A stretch of DNA of 64,000 bases from Candidimonas nitroreducens (GCF_002209565.1 NZ_NJIH01000008.1:306611-370610), one strand, 5' to 3'; counted from the stretch's first letter, positions 33,438-43,443 are shown. Notes: generated from the sequence alone by a model not told the origin. Numbers and translations: made by a program.

Positions 33438-34253
33438 TCACTGCGCGAAGTACAGCTCCAGCGCGTTCGCGCCGTAAACCTGGCGGCGCCGGGCCTCGTC
33501 GGGGATCACCTGCGCCAGCCAGTCTATGGCGCGGCGGTAGTCGGTGTTGTTCTCGCCGCCCACGAAGGGGCAGTCGCTGGCCCACACCATCTTGTCGTAG
33601 CCGACCTGGCGGCATAGTTCGCGCGCGCATTCCAGGGCGTAGTCCCCCAGGCGATAGGCGCCGGAGAGCTTGACCCAGGTGCGGCCCCGTTCGACCGAGC
33701 GCACCATGGCCTTGAAGCCTTCGCTGTTCACGCCCAGCGCCGGATCGGGCCTGCCGATGTGGTCGATGACGATTTTCACGCCCGAGCGTTCCAGGTAGGG
33801 CAGCACCAGCGGCAGGCGCGGCCCGTCCAGATGCAGGTGTACATGCCAGTCCAGGTCGACCAGGCGGCGCAGGAATTTACGGTAGTCCCAGCTGTCCAGG
33901 TCGGGCAGCTGAGGCATGCTGATGAAGGGCAGGCGCACGCCGACGATCCCGTCGCGATTCATCTGATCCAGTACTACGCGTTCGATGGAAGGCTCGGCGA
34001 TGATGGTGCCGCGCAGCCGCGGATTGCCGCGCAGTGAATCGATGACGTAGTCGTTGTAGTCGCCCCAGGGGCTGGCGGCGGCGATGACGGCGTACAGCAC
34101 GCCGTGCCGATCCATCACATCGAGCAGCTGCTCTACCGTGAAGCTGTAGGTCGGGCTGTGGCGCGGGTTGGGTATCAGCGGCATGTCCTGCTTGAAGACA
34201 TGTACGTGGGTATCCACCAGCAGCCCGGTTTGTGGATGTGTGATCGTGGTCAT
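33438..34253 (-). CDS. Amidohydrolase-superfamily metal hydrolase (LigI/2-pyrone-4,6-dicarboxylate-lactonase-like)
   Basis: This 271-residue TIM-barrel hydrolase starts near LLVDTHVHVFKQDMPL (HxH metal motif). It has VRLPFISMPQLPDLDSW, WHVHLHLDGPRL (third metal His region), VKIVIDHIGRPDP (fourth His) and VWASDCPF (catalytic Asp). These are features of the LigI group of cog3618. LigI opens 2-pyrone-4,6-dicarboxylate to oxalomesaconate. The presence of a PrpF/LigU-like tautomerase and a Bug receptor next to it supports a dicarboxylate aromatic-degradation role, but the ligJ/ligK partners are absent here. Other lactone substrates are possible. Confidence 0.8.
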   Translation of the reverse strand: MTTITHPQTGLLVDTHVHVFKQDMPLIPNPRHSPTYSFTVEQLLDVMDRHGVLYAVIAAASPWGDYNDYVIDSLRGNPRLRGTIIAEPSIERVVLDQMNRDGIVGVRLPFISMPQLPDLDSWDYRKFLRRLVDLDWHVHLHLDGPRLPLVLPYLERSGVKIVIDHIGRPDPALGVNSEGFKAMVRSVERGRTWVKLSGAYRLGDYALECARELCRQVGYDKMVWASDCPFVGGENNTDYRRAIDWLAQVIPDEARRRQVYGANALELYFAQ

Positions 34254-34385
34254 GCAAAGCCTCTGGTTCAGGGAAGTGACATTCCGGTTCGACGTTCGGG
34301 CAGTCCGGGCCTGGTGCCCGGGACGGCGTATGCGCCCGCGCGGCGTTGCGGCCGGCGCCGGCCCCGCGGCGCCCGGGCCCCATGT

Positions 34386-35405
34386 TTATTGCAGGCTCGG
34401 TATGCCCGCCTGCTTGATGACGGCAGCCCATTTCTCGGTGTCGCTGTGCAGTCTGGCGCCGATTTGCGCCGGCGTGCTGCCGCCGGCTTCGGTGCCCAGC
34501 TGGCTGAAGCGTTGTTGTACTTCGGGCATGCGCAGTACTTCATTCAGTTGGTGGTTCAGAACCTTGACGGCCTCGGGCGGGGTGCCCGACGGCGCGAAGA
34601 TGGCGTTCCAGCCGGTGACCTCGTAATGGATGCCGCTTTCCTGTACCGTGGGCACCTTGGGCAGCCACGACGACCGGTGCTTGCCGGTGGCGGCGATAGG
34701 CACGATCTTGCCGGCGTCGATGTAGCCTTTGACCGCGGCATAAGACTCGAAGGCCACGTCCACGTCGCCGCGGATCAGGCCGGATATGACGTCCGCGCTG
34801 GTCTTGAAAGGCACCACGGTGGCATTCAGTTTGATGGTCGACTTGAACAGCTGCGCCGACAGGTTCTGGGTGCTGCCGGGGTTGATGGTGCCCAGAACCA
34901 GCTGGCGTTTCTTGGATTGCGCCAGCACGTCGGCCAGAGAGTGCAGGGGGCCATGGGCCTTGGTCAGCAGAATCAGGTCGAAATAGGCCATGGTCGAGAC
35001 GGGCACGAAGTCTTTGGCCGGATCGTAGGGCAGCTTGAACAGCGACCTGCTGATCGCCGTGCCGTTCGAGAATACGATGACGGTGTAGCCGTCGTGGGGC
35101 GCCTTCAGCGCGGCCGTGGCGGCCAGCACGCCGCCGGCGCCGGGGCGGTTCTCGATGACGGTCCGGTCGCCGAACTTGTCGCTCAGCTTCTGCGCCACCA
35201 GGCGCGTGGAGATGTCCGCCAGGCCCCCGGGGCCGAATGGGACGATGATGTGTATGGGCTGCTCGGGGTAGCCGGCGGCGCGGGCCGGGACGGCGGCAGC
35301 TGCGGTGGCCAGCGCAAGTACGAACGCGAGCGCCGCGGCGGGCGCGAGCCGGCCGCCGCCTTTCCGAGCGGCTTGCGGCAGGGCCCGCAACAGGGTGGTG
35401 ATCAT
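34386..35405 (-). CDS. Bug-family (TTT) periplasmic solute-binding receptor
   Basis: This 339-residue protein has an Arg-containing signal peptide and a hydrophobic core (PAAALAFVLALATAAAAVPA) ending at ARAAGYPEQPI. The mature start YPEQPIHIIVPFGPGGLADI is the hallmark of Bug receptors, with the PFxPGG ligand loop. RPGAGGVLAATAALKAPHDG and the VPTVQESGIH block also fit. It should bind a carboxylate for a tripartite tricarboxylate transporter, or act alone as a sensor. No membrane subunits are adjacent, which is common for Bordetella-type Bug genes. ATG 35405 is chosen for the signal peptide; in-frame starts lie upstream. Confidence 0.9.
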   Translation of the reverse strand: MITTLLRALPQAARKGGGRLAPAAALAFVLALATAAAAVPARAAGYPEQPIHIIVPFGPGGLADISTRLVAQKLSDKFGDRTVIENRPGAGGVLAATAALKAPHDGYTVIVFSNGTAISRSLFKLPYDPAKDFVPVSTMAYFDLILLTKAHGPLHSLADVLAQSKKRQLVLGTINPGSTQNLSAQLFKSTIKLNATVVPFKTSADVISGLIRGDVDVAFESYAAVKGYIDAGKIVPIAATGKHRSSWLPKVPTVQESGIHYEVTGWNAIFAPSGTPPEAVKVLNHQLNEVLRMPEVQQRFSQLGTEAGGSTPAQIGARLHSDTEKWAAVIKQAGIPSLQ

Positions 35406-35602
35406 GTCGGTCTCCTGGTTGTGCATGGCGCGCCGGCCGATTGCTGCAGGTGCATGGCGCCGCGCTGATGGGTGTATTCCCATTGCAGTCTAGGGTCGTC
35501 CGCGCCATGGCACAAATGAATTGTTTGGCACGATTTATTCGCGCCATGCATCGCGGCGCGGCGCGCTATGATGCCTGTAGTACGGCTCACGGAATTCCCG
35601 GC

Positions 35603-36700
35603 ATGGCAAACATACCTTGTGTCCTGATGCGCGGAGGCACCTCGAAGGGGGCCTATTTTCTGCGCGACGATCTACCGCGCGACCCGGCCCTGCGCGACCG
35701 CGTGCTGCTGCGCGTGATGGGTTCGCCCGACCCGCGCCAGATCGACGGCCTGGGCGGCGCCGATCCCCTGACCAGCAAGGTTGCCATCGTCGGGCCGTCC
35801 GAGCGTGCCGACGCCGACGTCGACTACTTGTTCGCCCAGGTCGTGGTGGACGAGGCGCGGGTCGATTATGGACAGAACTGCGGCAATATCCTTGCTGGGG
35901 TAGGGCCCTTCGCCATCGAGCGCGGGCTGGTTCGGGCCAGTGGCGAGCGCACCCGCGTGGCCATCCATATGGTGAATACCGGGCAGATCGCCATCGCCGA
36001 GGTCAGTACGCCGGACGGCGAAGTCTGCTATGAAGGCGATGCGCGCATCGACGGTGTGCCGGGCACTGCCGCCGCCGTGCCCATAGAGTTCCGCGATACG
36101 GCAGGGTCGACCTGCGGTGCGCTGCTGCCCACCGGGCGGGTGCTGGACGAGATCGATGGCGTGCCGCTTACCTGCATCGACAACGGCATGCCGGTGGTGT
36201 TGATGCGGGCGGCCGACTTCGGCATTTCGGGCTACGAAAGCCGCGTGCAGCTCGAGGCCGATCGGGCCCTGGCCGCGCGCATCGAGGCCATCCGCCTGAA
36301 GGTCGGGCCGCTCATGAATCTGGGCGACGTCAGCCAGCGCACGGTGCCGAAGATGTGCCTGGTCGCGCCGCCCGGCAATGGCGGGGCGGTGTGCACGCGC
36401 AGCTGGATCCCGCATCGCGTGCACGCTTCGATCGGGGTGCTGGGCGCGGTCAGCGTGGCCAGCGCCGTGGTGCTGCCAGGGTCGGTGGCGCAGGGCGTGG
36501 CGGTGGTTCCCCCGGGCCTGCGGCAGCGTCTTGCCATAGAGCATCCCAGCGGGGAATTCAGCGTAGAGCTGACGCGGGACAGCGCCGATACGCCGGCCGA
36601 AGATGCCCGGGCCGCGCTGTTGCGCACCGCAAGACTGATCATGGACGGCCGCGTACGTGTGCCCGCTACGGTCTGGGCGCCGGCAGAGTCAGGCTCCTGA
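35603..36700 (+). CDS. PrpF-family isomerase, probably 4-oxalomesaconate tautomerase
   Basis: This 365-residue protein starts MANIPCVLMRGGTSKGAYFL, with the RGGTSKG motif. QIDGLGGADPLTSKVAIVGP, VDYGQNCGNILAGVGPFAIE (conserved Cys) and the second-half ALLPTGRVLDEIDGVPLTCI follow. These define PrpF/LigU/GalD proteins of the diaminopimelate-epimerase fold. LigU/GalD isomerise oxalomesaconate, which matches the LigI-like hydrolase nearby; a PrpF-like aconitate isomerase is the main alternative. It is divergent from the Bug receptor gene (197-bp gap) and overlaps the 3' end of the next LysR gene tail-to-tail by 12 bp. Confidence 0.85.
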   Translation: MANIPCVLMRGGTSKGAYFLRDDLPRDPALRDRVLLRVMGSPDPRQIDGLGGADPLTSKVAIVGPSERADADVDYLFAQVVVDEARVDYGQNCGNILAGVGPFAIERGLVRASGERTRVAIHMVNTGQIAIAEVSTPDGEVCYEGDARIDGVPGTAAAVPIEFRDTAGSTCGALLPTGRVLDEIDGVPLTCIDNGMPVVLMRAADFGISGYESRVQLEADRALAARIEAIRLKVGPLMNLGDVSQRTVPKMCLVAPPGNGGAVCTRSWIPHRVHASIGVLGAVSVASAVVLPGSVAQGVAVVPPGLRQRLAIEHPSGEFSVELTRDSADTPAEDARAALLRTARLIMDGRVRVPATVWAPAESGS

Positions 36701-37594
36701 GGCCGGCAGCCCGGCGCGCAATTCCTCGACCACCAGCTCGCGCAGAGCCTGCGCCGGCCCCGACAGCGTTGCGCCGCGGCGCATCAGTACCGCCAGCTTG
36801 CGAGTGACCGCTGGCTCGTGCAGGGGCCTGATCGCCAGGCCTTCGGTCTCGGTGACCGATAAGCAAGGCACTACCGTCAGGCCCAGGCCTTCCCGTACGA
36901 AATTCAGCGCCAGCGCCGTATGCTGGGCTTCGTAGAGCCAGCGCAGCCGCAGGCGGCGCTCGCCCAGCGCGTCGTCGATGGTGGCGCTGTTGCCCGCGGG
37001 CAGGCTGATGCGCACCAGTACTTCATCGCTCAATTGATCCCAGCGCACGCTGCGCAGCCGTGCCAGGCGGTGCCCGGCGGGGCACACCAGCACGAAGGGT
37101 TCTTGCGCGAACTGCTCGACGTTCAGGCCATGGCGGTTGGGCGCCGCGACGGAAATACCGAAATCCGCGGTGCCGGCCTGCACCAGTTCGGCGATTTCCT
37201 GGATGGAATTGTCGAATACGCGCACGGCGATTTCAGGGTGCATCTGGCCAAAGCGCCGCAGCGCCGGCGCGACGCGGTGCGAGGCCAGCGTCGGCAGGCA
37301 GCCGAAGGCCAGCCATTGCGGCGCATTGCGGCTGTGCTGGCGCAGCGTGTCGTAGGACAGCTCGAACTCGCGCATGGCCGCGCGTACGCGCGGCAGCAGC
37401 GCCCGGCCGGCGTCGGTCAGCGTCACGTCCCGGGTGGTGCGCGCCAGCAGCGTCACTCCCAGACTGTCTTCCAGTTTGCGGATACGGTGGCTGACAGCGG
37501 TCTGCGACAGGTTCAGATGCGCGGCCGCCTGCTGGAAGCCGCCTTGTTCGGCTATGGCCAGGAATGCCTGCATGCCCAGGAAGTCGATCTGCAC
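36689..37594 (-). CDS. LysR-family transcriptional regulator
   Basis: This 301-residue protein has the N-terminal winged HTH (AFLAIAEQGGFQQAAAHLNL, SQTAVSHRIRKLEDSLGVTL, LLARTTRDVTLTDAG). A type 2 periplasmic-binding-like effector domain follows to the C-terminus. A GTG start at 37594 with GGAGAG just upstream is the best choice; the ATG eight codons later is possible. It is convergent with the tautomerase gene and likely controls the LigI/Bug/tautomerase cluster, by proximity only. Confidence 0.92.
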   Translation of the reverse strand: MQIDFLGMQAFLAIAEQGGFQQAAAHLNLSQTAVSHRIRKLEDSLGVTLLARTTRDVTLTDAGRALLPRVRAAMREFELSYDTLRQHSRNAPQWLAFGCLPTLASHRVAPALRRFGQMHPEIAVRVFDNSIQEIAELVQAGTADFGISVAAPNRHGLNVEQFAQEPFVLVCPAGHRLARLRSVRWDQLSDEVLVRISLPAGNSATIDDALGERRLRLRWLYEAQHTALALNFVREGLGLTVVPCLSVTETEGLAIRPLHEPAVTRKLAVLMRRGATLSGPAQALRELVVEELRAGLPASGA

Positions 37595-37825
37595 GGGGCT
37601 CTCCGTCAGATTGTGACGATTGTTGCAATCTTAACTGATCCCGGCTTTGCGCTTCGGCGCCGGATGCCGCATGGATCGGGGCGCTCCGCGGGCGGCCCCG
37701 GCCCTGGACAGGCGCGTTGCCTGGTTCCAGAAGTTTTTTGTGCAAAATAATATGAGTGATTCGCCGGGGTGTCGGCGGTGGCGGTATTCTCGAAAGTGTT
37801 TCCTTGAATTCGAAATCCGCAGCCA

Positions 37826-38389
37826 ATGCGGTGCGATCGAGTCGTGCGCAACAGGAAAAGCCTCCTATACCGTTATGCGGCCTTGTTGCTGCTGGGCGTG
37901 TGTCCGTTGGCCCATGCAGGCCAGTTCGGCCTGCAGTTGGCCGGCGCGGCGGCCGACAGGCACGACATCCAGAAGCTCGACCTGGGGCTGGTGTGGGATC
38001 CGGGGCTGAATTGGTGGGATACCGGCGACTGGCACTTTTCACTGGTGGGCGAGGTCCATTTGGCGTATTGGCATACCCATGGCGCCCATCCTGCCATTTA
38101 CGAGGCCGGCGTAGCGCCCATGCTGCGTTTCATCAAGGACACGGGCAGCGTCAGGCCTTATGTCGAGCTGGGCGCGGGCCTGCGCGTGCTGTCGCACGCC
38201 CGCGTCTCGGATGCCTACACGCTTTCCAGTGCGTTCCAGTTCACCGAGATCATCGGTGTCGGCGCCCAGTTCGGCCGCCGCCAGCAATACCAGGTGGGCT
38301 TGCGTTACCAGCACATATCGAATGCCGACATCAAGCAGCCGAATCCGGGCATTGATTTCACCCAGCTGTATGTGCAGTACAACTTCTGA
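37826..38389 (+). CDS. pagL: Lipid A 3-O-deacylase (PagL-like outer-membrane enzyme)
   Basis: This 187-residue protein has a signal peptide (LLYRYAALLLLGVCPLAHAG). The beta-barrel body alternates hydrophobic residues and ends in aromatic YVQYNF, as outer-membrane barrels do. RYQHISNADIKQPNPGID contains the PagL His-x-Ser pair. Counting 14 residues from the His, as between His126 and Glu140 of the Pseudomonas enzyme, lands on Asp here rather than Glu. PagL removes the 3-position acyl chain from lipid A, altering recognition by the host. The ATG at 37826 is not preceded by a strong ribosome site. Confidence 0.8.
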   Translation: MRCDRVVRNRKSLLYRYAALLLLGVCPLAHAGQFGLQLAGAAADRHDIQKLDLGLVWDPGLNWWDTGDWHFSLVGEVHLAYWHTHGAHPAIYEAGVAPMLRFIKDTGSVRPYVELGAGLRVLSHARVSDAYTLSSAFQFTEIIGVGAQFGRRQQYQVGLRYQHISNADIKQPNPGIDFTQLYVQYNF

Positions 38390-38420
38390 GCGCGGTGCCC
38401 GACACGGCCGGCGCTGCGGG

Positions 38421-39512
38421 TCAGAGCCGGCCCGTTGCGCTGCCGCCGGGCGCCAGCCGCGCGGCGTCCACCGCCTCGCGCAGGCAGGCCTTGAACAGTT
38501 CGACGGCGGGGCCGTGAGTGTGGCCGGGGCGGTGGAAAAAGCCGATGTCGCCGAACACGTCCAGGCCTGCGACGGGCAGCACGCACAGCATGCCCGATTC
38601 GACGAAGGGGGTGGCGATCGTGCGGGGCATGAAGGCGCACGTCTCGGAATCGGCCAGCAGTGTCAGGTTGGTCAGCACCGACATGGATTCGATCAGATTT
38701 TCGGGGGTGGATAGCCCCGAGTTTTCGAACAGGCGGTCTGCCGTGCGGCGCAGCGAAGAATCGGTGGTGGGCAGGATCCACGGGCATGTTCCCAGATCCG
38801 ACAGACGCAAGCTGCGGCGCCGGGCCATGGGGTGCTTGCAGCCGGCCACCACGCACAGCTCGTCGCGGTACAAGACTTCGGGGGCGACCATTTGCGCCGT
38901 GGAGCGCCAGGCCGGATCGTCGGGGATGCGGCCCACCACCAGATCCAGGTCGCCGGTGGCCAGTATGGGCAGCAGTTGATCCATCTGGCCCACGCGCAGG
39001 GTGACGATCACGCGCGGGGCGCGGGCCTTGAGCAGCGCAATGGCGCGCGGCAGCAGCGAGGACGAGGCCGCGATCAGCGTGCCGACCAGCACGTGGCCCA
39101 GGACGCCTGTCTTGTAGGCATTCAGTTCCTCGGTCATGGTGCGCAGTTCGGCCAGCAGCGTCTTGGCGCGGCGGCCGATGAGTTCGCCGAATTCGGTGGG
39201 CGCCACACCGCGGTTGCTGCGCACCAGCAGCGGCTCTCCGAACCAGGCTTCGAGTTCCAGTATGACTTTGCTGACGGCCGGCTGGGTCAAGTTCAGTGTT
39301 TGCGCCGCGTGCAGTATGGAGCGGCTCTGCATGACTTGCTCCAGCACCAGCAGCTGCGAAAAGCGCAGCTTGCGGGCCAGGGCGGTGCGGTTCAGCAGCA
39401 GAGGATCCATATCGGGCGGGGGTGTGCGGGACGGCCCGAGCCCGACAACAGGCCCGGGAGTGTCTAGTTCCTGCACAAGCATATCCCGATTCGCGGCGCC
39501 GGTGTCTTCCAT
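38421..39512 (-). CDS. LysR-family transcriptional regulator of the 3-hydroxyanthranilate operon
   Basis: This protein has 363 residues from the longest start; a shorter start at 39410 (MDPLLLNRTALARKLRFSQL) gives 329 residues, close to the family's usual size. The shorter one is more likely, because the first bases of the long form fall inside a palindromic intergenic repeat (39507-39610). HTH: QSRSILHAAQTLNLTQPAVS, KVILELEAWFGEPLLVRSNR, GVAPTEFGELI. The effector domain follows. It lies downstream of ACMSD on the same strand as the catabolic operon and is the natural candidate to bind the dyad at 43569-43598. Confidence 0.88.
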   Translation of the reverse strand: MEDTGAANRDMLVQELDTPGPVVGLGPSRTPPPDMDPLLLNRTALARKLRFSQLLVLEQVMQSRSILHAAQTLNLTQPAVSKVILELEAWFGEPLLVRSNRGVAPTEFGELIGRRAKTLLAELRTMTEELNAYKTGVLGHVLVGTLIAASSSLLPRAIALLKARAPRVIVTLRVGQMDQLLPILATGDLDLVVGRIPDDPAWRSTAQMVAPEVLYRDELCVVAGCKHPMARRRSLRLSDLGTCPWILPTTDSSLRRTADRLFENSGLSTPENLIESMSVLTNLTLLADSETCAFMPRTIATPFVESGMLCVLPVAGLDVFGDIGFFHRPGHTHGPAVELFKACLREAVDAARLAPGGSATGRL

Positions 39513-39610
39513 TTCCCAATCAACCGTGTGTTTGGTTCGCCGCGCTTGCCGTACCGGGAGTGCTGTCCGCGCTTGGCGTGCGCGTTAACGGCTGGCGTGG
39601 AAACGGAATA
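39507..39610. repeat. Palindromic intergenic repeat, copy A
   Basis: This copy of about 104 bp begins TTCCATTTCCCAATCAACC and ends GTGGAAACGGAATA, with ends that are imperfect inverted repeats of each other. The core CGCGCTTGCCGTACCGGGAG, then TGCTGTCCGCGCTTGGCG, aligns with copies at 51919 and 63541. It sits between the LysR gene and the 3' end of ACMSD. Confidence 0.75.
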
Positions 39611-39633
39611 TGGACGGCTGCGGCGTCGGCGGC

Positions 39634-40638
39634 CTACAGATCGGCCAGGCCGAAGAAGGCCTGCGCATTCGTGGCGTTGATGCGGGCCCGGTCGGCGTCT
39701 TCCAGCCACGGGTTCTCGGCCACGAGCCGTCCGATCTGCTGCTCGCCCAGGGGGAAGGGGTAGTCCGAGCCGAGCATGACGTGCTCCGGCCCCATTACTT
39801 CCACCAGCAGCCGCAGCGCCTTGGCGTCGAACACCGCGCTGTCGACGTAGAAGCGGTCGACATAGGAAGACGGCGGATTGGGGCAGTCTTTGCGTACGAT
39901 GTCGCGGCATTGCCAGGCATTGTCCACGCGGCCCAGCAGGAAAGCGAAGCTGCCGCCGCCGTGCGCGAAGCATAGTTTCAGCGAGCGGGGGATGCGCTCG
40001 AACGCGCCCGACAGTATCAGCGACAGGATGCCGAGCTGCGTTTCGGCGGGCATCGACACCAGCCAGGGCAGCATCCACTTCTTCATGCGGCCGTCGGTCA
40101 TCATGTCCCATGGGTGCGCCAGCACCGGGATGTTGTCATTGGCGCAATGCGTCAGGAACTGCACCAGGTGCTCGTCGTCCATGTCGCGCGGGCCCAGGTG
40201 GTTGCCGATCTGCACGCCGACGTGGCCGCATGCGCGGGCGCGCGAGGCTTCGCGGCAGGCCAGATCCAGGTCTTGCAGCGGCACCTGGGCCAGGGCTTTC
40301 AGGCGCCTGGGGTTGGCGGCGCAGTGCTCGAGCGCCAGGTCGTTCATGCGCGCGGCCCAGGGTGCGGCGCGGTCGGCCGCGAAGGCATAGCCGAACATAA
40401 TCGGCGTGGCGCAGATGATCTGCACGTCCAGCCCTTGTTTATCCATTTCTTCCAGCCGCAGCGCCGGATCCCACAGGGCGCGATAGACGGGGCGAAACGG
40501 CTTGTCGCCCTTCATGATCTGGCCGGTTTCGCCGTCGCCGTCGACCACCAGCCAAGGCGCCTGGGCCGCATCCAGCGCGGCCGCCTCGGCCTGGGTGATG
40601 CGGGGGAAAAAGTGTGCGTGCATGTCGATTTTTTTCAT
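39634..40638 (-). CDS. nbaD: 2-amino-3-carboxymuconate-6-semialdehyde decarboxylase (ACMSD)
   Basis: This 334-residue amidohydrolase-fold decarboxylase starts [19 protein letters not shown], giving the HxH zinc ligands. It continues [45 protein letters not shown] (His), [16 protein letters not shown] (His) and [17 protein letters not shown] (Asp). This is the ACMSD pattern at the usual length. It decarboxylates the unstable product of 3-hydroxyanthranilate cleavage to 2-aminomuconate semialdehyde. It is part of a minus-strand operon with 3-HAO, the deaminase and the dehydrogenase. The symbol follows the 2-nitrobenzoate (nba) nomenclature. Confidence 0.93.
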   Translation of the reverse strand: MKKIDMHAHFFPRITQAEAAALDAAQAPWLVVDGDGETGQIMKGDKPFRPVYRALWDPALRLEEMDKQGLDVQIICATPIMFGYAFAADRAAPWAARMNDLALEHCAANPRRLKALAQVPLQDLDLACREASRARACGHVGVQIGNHLGPRDMDDEHLVQFLTHCANDNIPVLAHPWDMMTDGRMKKWMLPWLVSMPAETQLGILSLILSGAFERIPRSLKLCFAHGGGSFAFLLGRVDNAWQCRDIVRKDCPNPPSSYVDRFYVDSAVFDAKALRLLVEVMGPEHVMLGSDYPFPLGEQQIGRLVAENPWLEDADRARINATNAQAFFGLADL

Positions 40639-40765
40639 GGGTGCCGAGTCTTGGTGTGTGGGCGCCGCTTGCGGCCTGGGGCCGGGCGGCGCGGGAACCC
40701 GTGCGGCTGCGTGCCGCCGGTGCGTGCTGGTCGACTAGTCGATGTGCGCTTGCGCCGATATGCGT

Positions 40766-41323
<558 letters not shown>

Positions 41324-41356
41324 TCAAATGGTTTGTACTGTGTTCGTGCCGTTGCC

Positions 41357-41779
41357 TCAGCGCGGCAGATAGGCCACCGCCTTGATTTCGATCAGCAGCT
41401 GCGGATGCGGCAGCTGATGCACGGCCACTGTGGTGCGGGTGGGGCCCTCGGTGGAAAAGAATTCGCCGTAGACTTCGTTGTAGCCGCCGAAATCGTTCAT
41501 GCTCACGAGGAAGGCGGAAACTTCCACCAGGTGCTCCAGCCCGGCGCCTTCGCTGGCGAGTATGTCGCGTATGTTCTCGATGACCGCACGGGTCTGCTCG
41601 CGGATGTCCAGCTTGGTGGTGCCCATGGCGTCGACCTGCGCGCCGGCTATGGAATTGTCGGGCCGGCGCGCGCTGGTGCCCGACACGAACAGGAAGTCGC
41701 CGGCGCGCTTGATGTGGGGGAACTTGCCGCGGGGAGTGGCCTTGCCGGGAACCACGCGGGCTTGGGTGGAGTGGGTCAT
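41357..41779 (-). CDS. nbaF: RidA-family 2-aminomuconate deaminase
   Basis: This 140-residue YjgF/RidA-fold protein starts near [20 protein letters not shown] and has [20 protein letters not shown], with the conserved Arg of the active site region [19 protein letters not shown]. The late block [20 protein letters not shown] ends the trimer interface. In this operon the expected reaction is deamination of 2-aminomuconate to 4-oxalocrotonate. RidA proteins can also act broadly on imines, but the position between the dehydrogenase and 3-HAO favours the specific role. Confidence 0.9.
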   Translation of the reverse strand: MTHSTQARVVPGKATPRGKFPHIKRAGDFLFVSGTSARRPDNSIAGAQVDAMGTTKLDIREQTRAVIENIRDILASEGAGLEHLVEVSAFLVSMNDFGGYNEVYGEFFSTEGPTRTTVAVHQLPHPQLLIEIKAVAYLPR

Positions 41780-41867
41780 GGGTATGTCCTGAATGTTTTC
41801 GGGGCGGAGAGCCGCCTGGATACGCGGAAAGAATCAGTTATTAGTGTAGACGGGCCCGGGTGCGTCT

Positions 41868-41917
41868 TATTTCATTTCTAAATCGGCCATGCTCTTGCCG
41901 GCTTTGCTTGCCGTACA
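41868..41917. repeat. Palindromic intergenic repeat, partial copy D
   Basis: About 50 bp, TTATTTCATTTCTAAATCGG, then CCATGCTCTTGCCGGCTTTG and CTTGCCGTAC, match the left half of the repeat seen at 39507, 51919 and 63541. The right half is missing. It lies between the deaminase start and the dehydrogenase 3' end. Confidence 0.5.
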
Positions 41918-41937
41918 GGGCGGCGGGCCCGGGCGCT

Positions 41938-43443
41938 TCAAACCTTGATGCAGATATTGCTGATTTCGGAATAGAAGTCCAGCGAGTAGCGCCCGCCTTC
42001 GCGGCCCAGGCCCGAAAGCTTGGCGCCGCCGAAGGGCGTGCGCAGGTCGCGCGTGAACCAGGTGTTGACCCAGACGATGCCGGTCTCGAACTGCGCGGCC
42101 ACGCGATGCGCGCGCGACAGATTGGTGGTCCATACGCAGCCGGCCAGCCCGTAGGCGCTGTCGTTGACGCGCGCCACGGCTTCGTCTTCGGTGTCGAAGG
42201 GCGACACATGGCACACGGGCCCGAAGATTTCTTCGCGCATGCAGCGCGCATTGTCGGACAGGCCGGTGATGATGGTGGGCTGCACATAGGCGCCCTGGTC
42301 GCGTTCGTCGCCGAAGCTGGGCACGCCGCCGCCGCAAACTACGGTGGCGCCTTCCTCGCGCGCCAGCGCGTAGTAGGACAGCACTTTGTCGCGATGGGTG
42401 TGCGACACCAGCGGGCCCATGTCCACGCCCGGCGCGTCCGGGTAGTCGACGCGCAGCTGCTCGCAGCCGGCGGCCAGCGCCGCCACGAAGCGCTCGAAGA
42501 TGGGCCGCTCTACATAGACGCGCTCCGAGCACAGGCACACCTGGCCCGAATTGGTGAAGCTGGAGCGCAGCACGCCGGCCACGGCGGCGTCGAAGTCGGC
42601 GTCGGCGAAGACCACGGCGGCGTTCTTGCCGCCCAGCTCGAAGGACACCTCTTTCACGCCTTCGGCCGCAGCCTTCATGATGGTGCTGCCGGTGCGCGAC
42701 TCGCCGGTGAAGGTGATGGCATCGATGTGCGGGCTGGTGGATAGGAACTGGCCGGCGGAATCCGGGCCGAAGCCGTGCACCAGGTTGAAGGCTCCGGCGG
42801 GCAGGCCCGCGGCCTCGATGACTTCGGCCAGCAGCGTGGCCGAAGACGGGGTTTCTTCCGAAGGCTTGGCCACTACGCAGTTGCCCATCGCCAGCGCCGG
42901 CGCCACTTTCCAGGTCAGCAGCAGCAGCGGCAGATTCCAGGGCGAGATGACGCCCACCACGCCCAGCGGCTTGCGGGCGACGTAGTTCAGCACCTTGGAT
43001 CCGTCGGCCGCCGTGCCCTCGAACATTTCGCTGCCGGCGGTGGCGATCAGGTCGGCGAAGCTGCGGAAGTTGGCAATGCCGCGCGCCACGTCGAGGCTGC
43101 GGGCCTGGTGCACCGGGCGGCCGGTATCGGCCACCTCGGCGGCGACGAAGTCGTCGAAGCGCTGTTCGATGCCGTCGGCGATGCGGCGCAGGGCGGCGGC
43201 GCGCAGGGCGGCGCTTTGGCGTCCCCATTCGCCGCGACTGGCGCGGCGCGCCGCCTGGATGGCCGCGTCCACCGTCTGCCGGTCGGCTTCGCAGACGCGG
43301 CTGACGATGCGGCCGTTGACCGGATTGATATTGTCGAAGCTGCGGCCGGTTTCGACCCAGGCGCCGTCTACGAAACAGCGCAGCAGGGGCACGGCCTGTC
43401 CGGCGGCTGCGGTGTGGGTGGCGGAAGATGAAATGGCGGCCAT
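41938..43443 (-). CDS. nbaE: 2-aminomuconate-6-semialdehyde dehydrogenase (ALDH family)
   Basis: This 501-residue NAD-dependent aldehyde dehydrogenase shows VVGVISPWNLPLLLLTWKVA (NAD and substrate tunnel), VAKPSEETPSSATLLAEVIE, ITFTGESRTGSTIMKAAAEG, the catalytic Glu block SFELGGKNAAVVFADAD and the nucleophile Cys in SFTNSGQVCLCSERVYVERP. The FGPVCHVSPFDTEDEAV block is near the end. It resembles 2-hydroxymuconic/2-aminomuconic semialdehyde dehydrogenases. It is the first gene of the operon, which continues with the deaminase, 3-HAO, ACMSD and LysR. The later nbaG-nbaJ steps are not present next to it. Confidence 0.93.
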   Translation of the reverse strand: MAAISSSATHTAAAGQAVPLLRCFVDGAWVETGRSFDNINPVNGRIVSRVCEADRQTVDAAIQAARRASRGEWGRQSAALRAAALRRIADGIEQRFDDFVAAEVADTGRPVHQARSLDVARGIANFRSFADLIATAGSEMFEGTAADGSKVLNYVARKPLGVVGVISPWNLPLLLLTWKVAPALAMGNCVVAKPSEETPSSATLLAEVIEAAGLPAGAFNLVHGFGPDSAGQFLSTSPHIDAITFTGESRTGSTIMKAAAEGVKEVSFELGGKNAAVVFADADFDAAVAGVLRSSFTNSGQVCLCSERVYVERPIFERFVAALAAGCEQLRVDYPDAPGVDMGPLVSHTHRDKVLSYYALAREEGATVVCGGGVPSFGDERDQGAYVQPTIITGLSDNARCMREEIFGPVCHVSPFDTEDEAVARVNDSAYGLAGCVWTTNLSRAHRVAAQFETGIVWVNTWFTRDLRTPFGGAKLSGLGREGGRYSLDFYSEISNICIKV

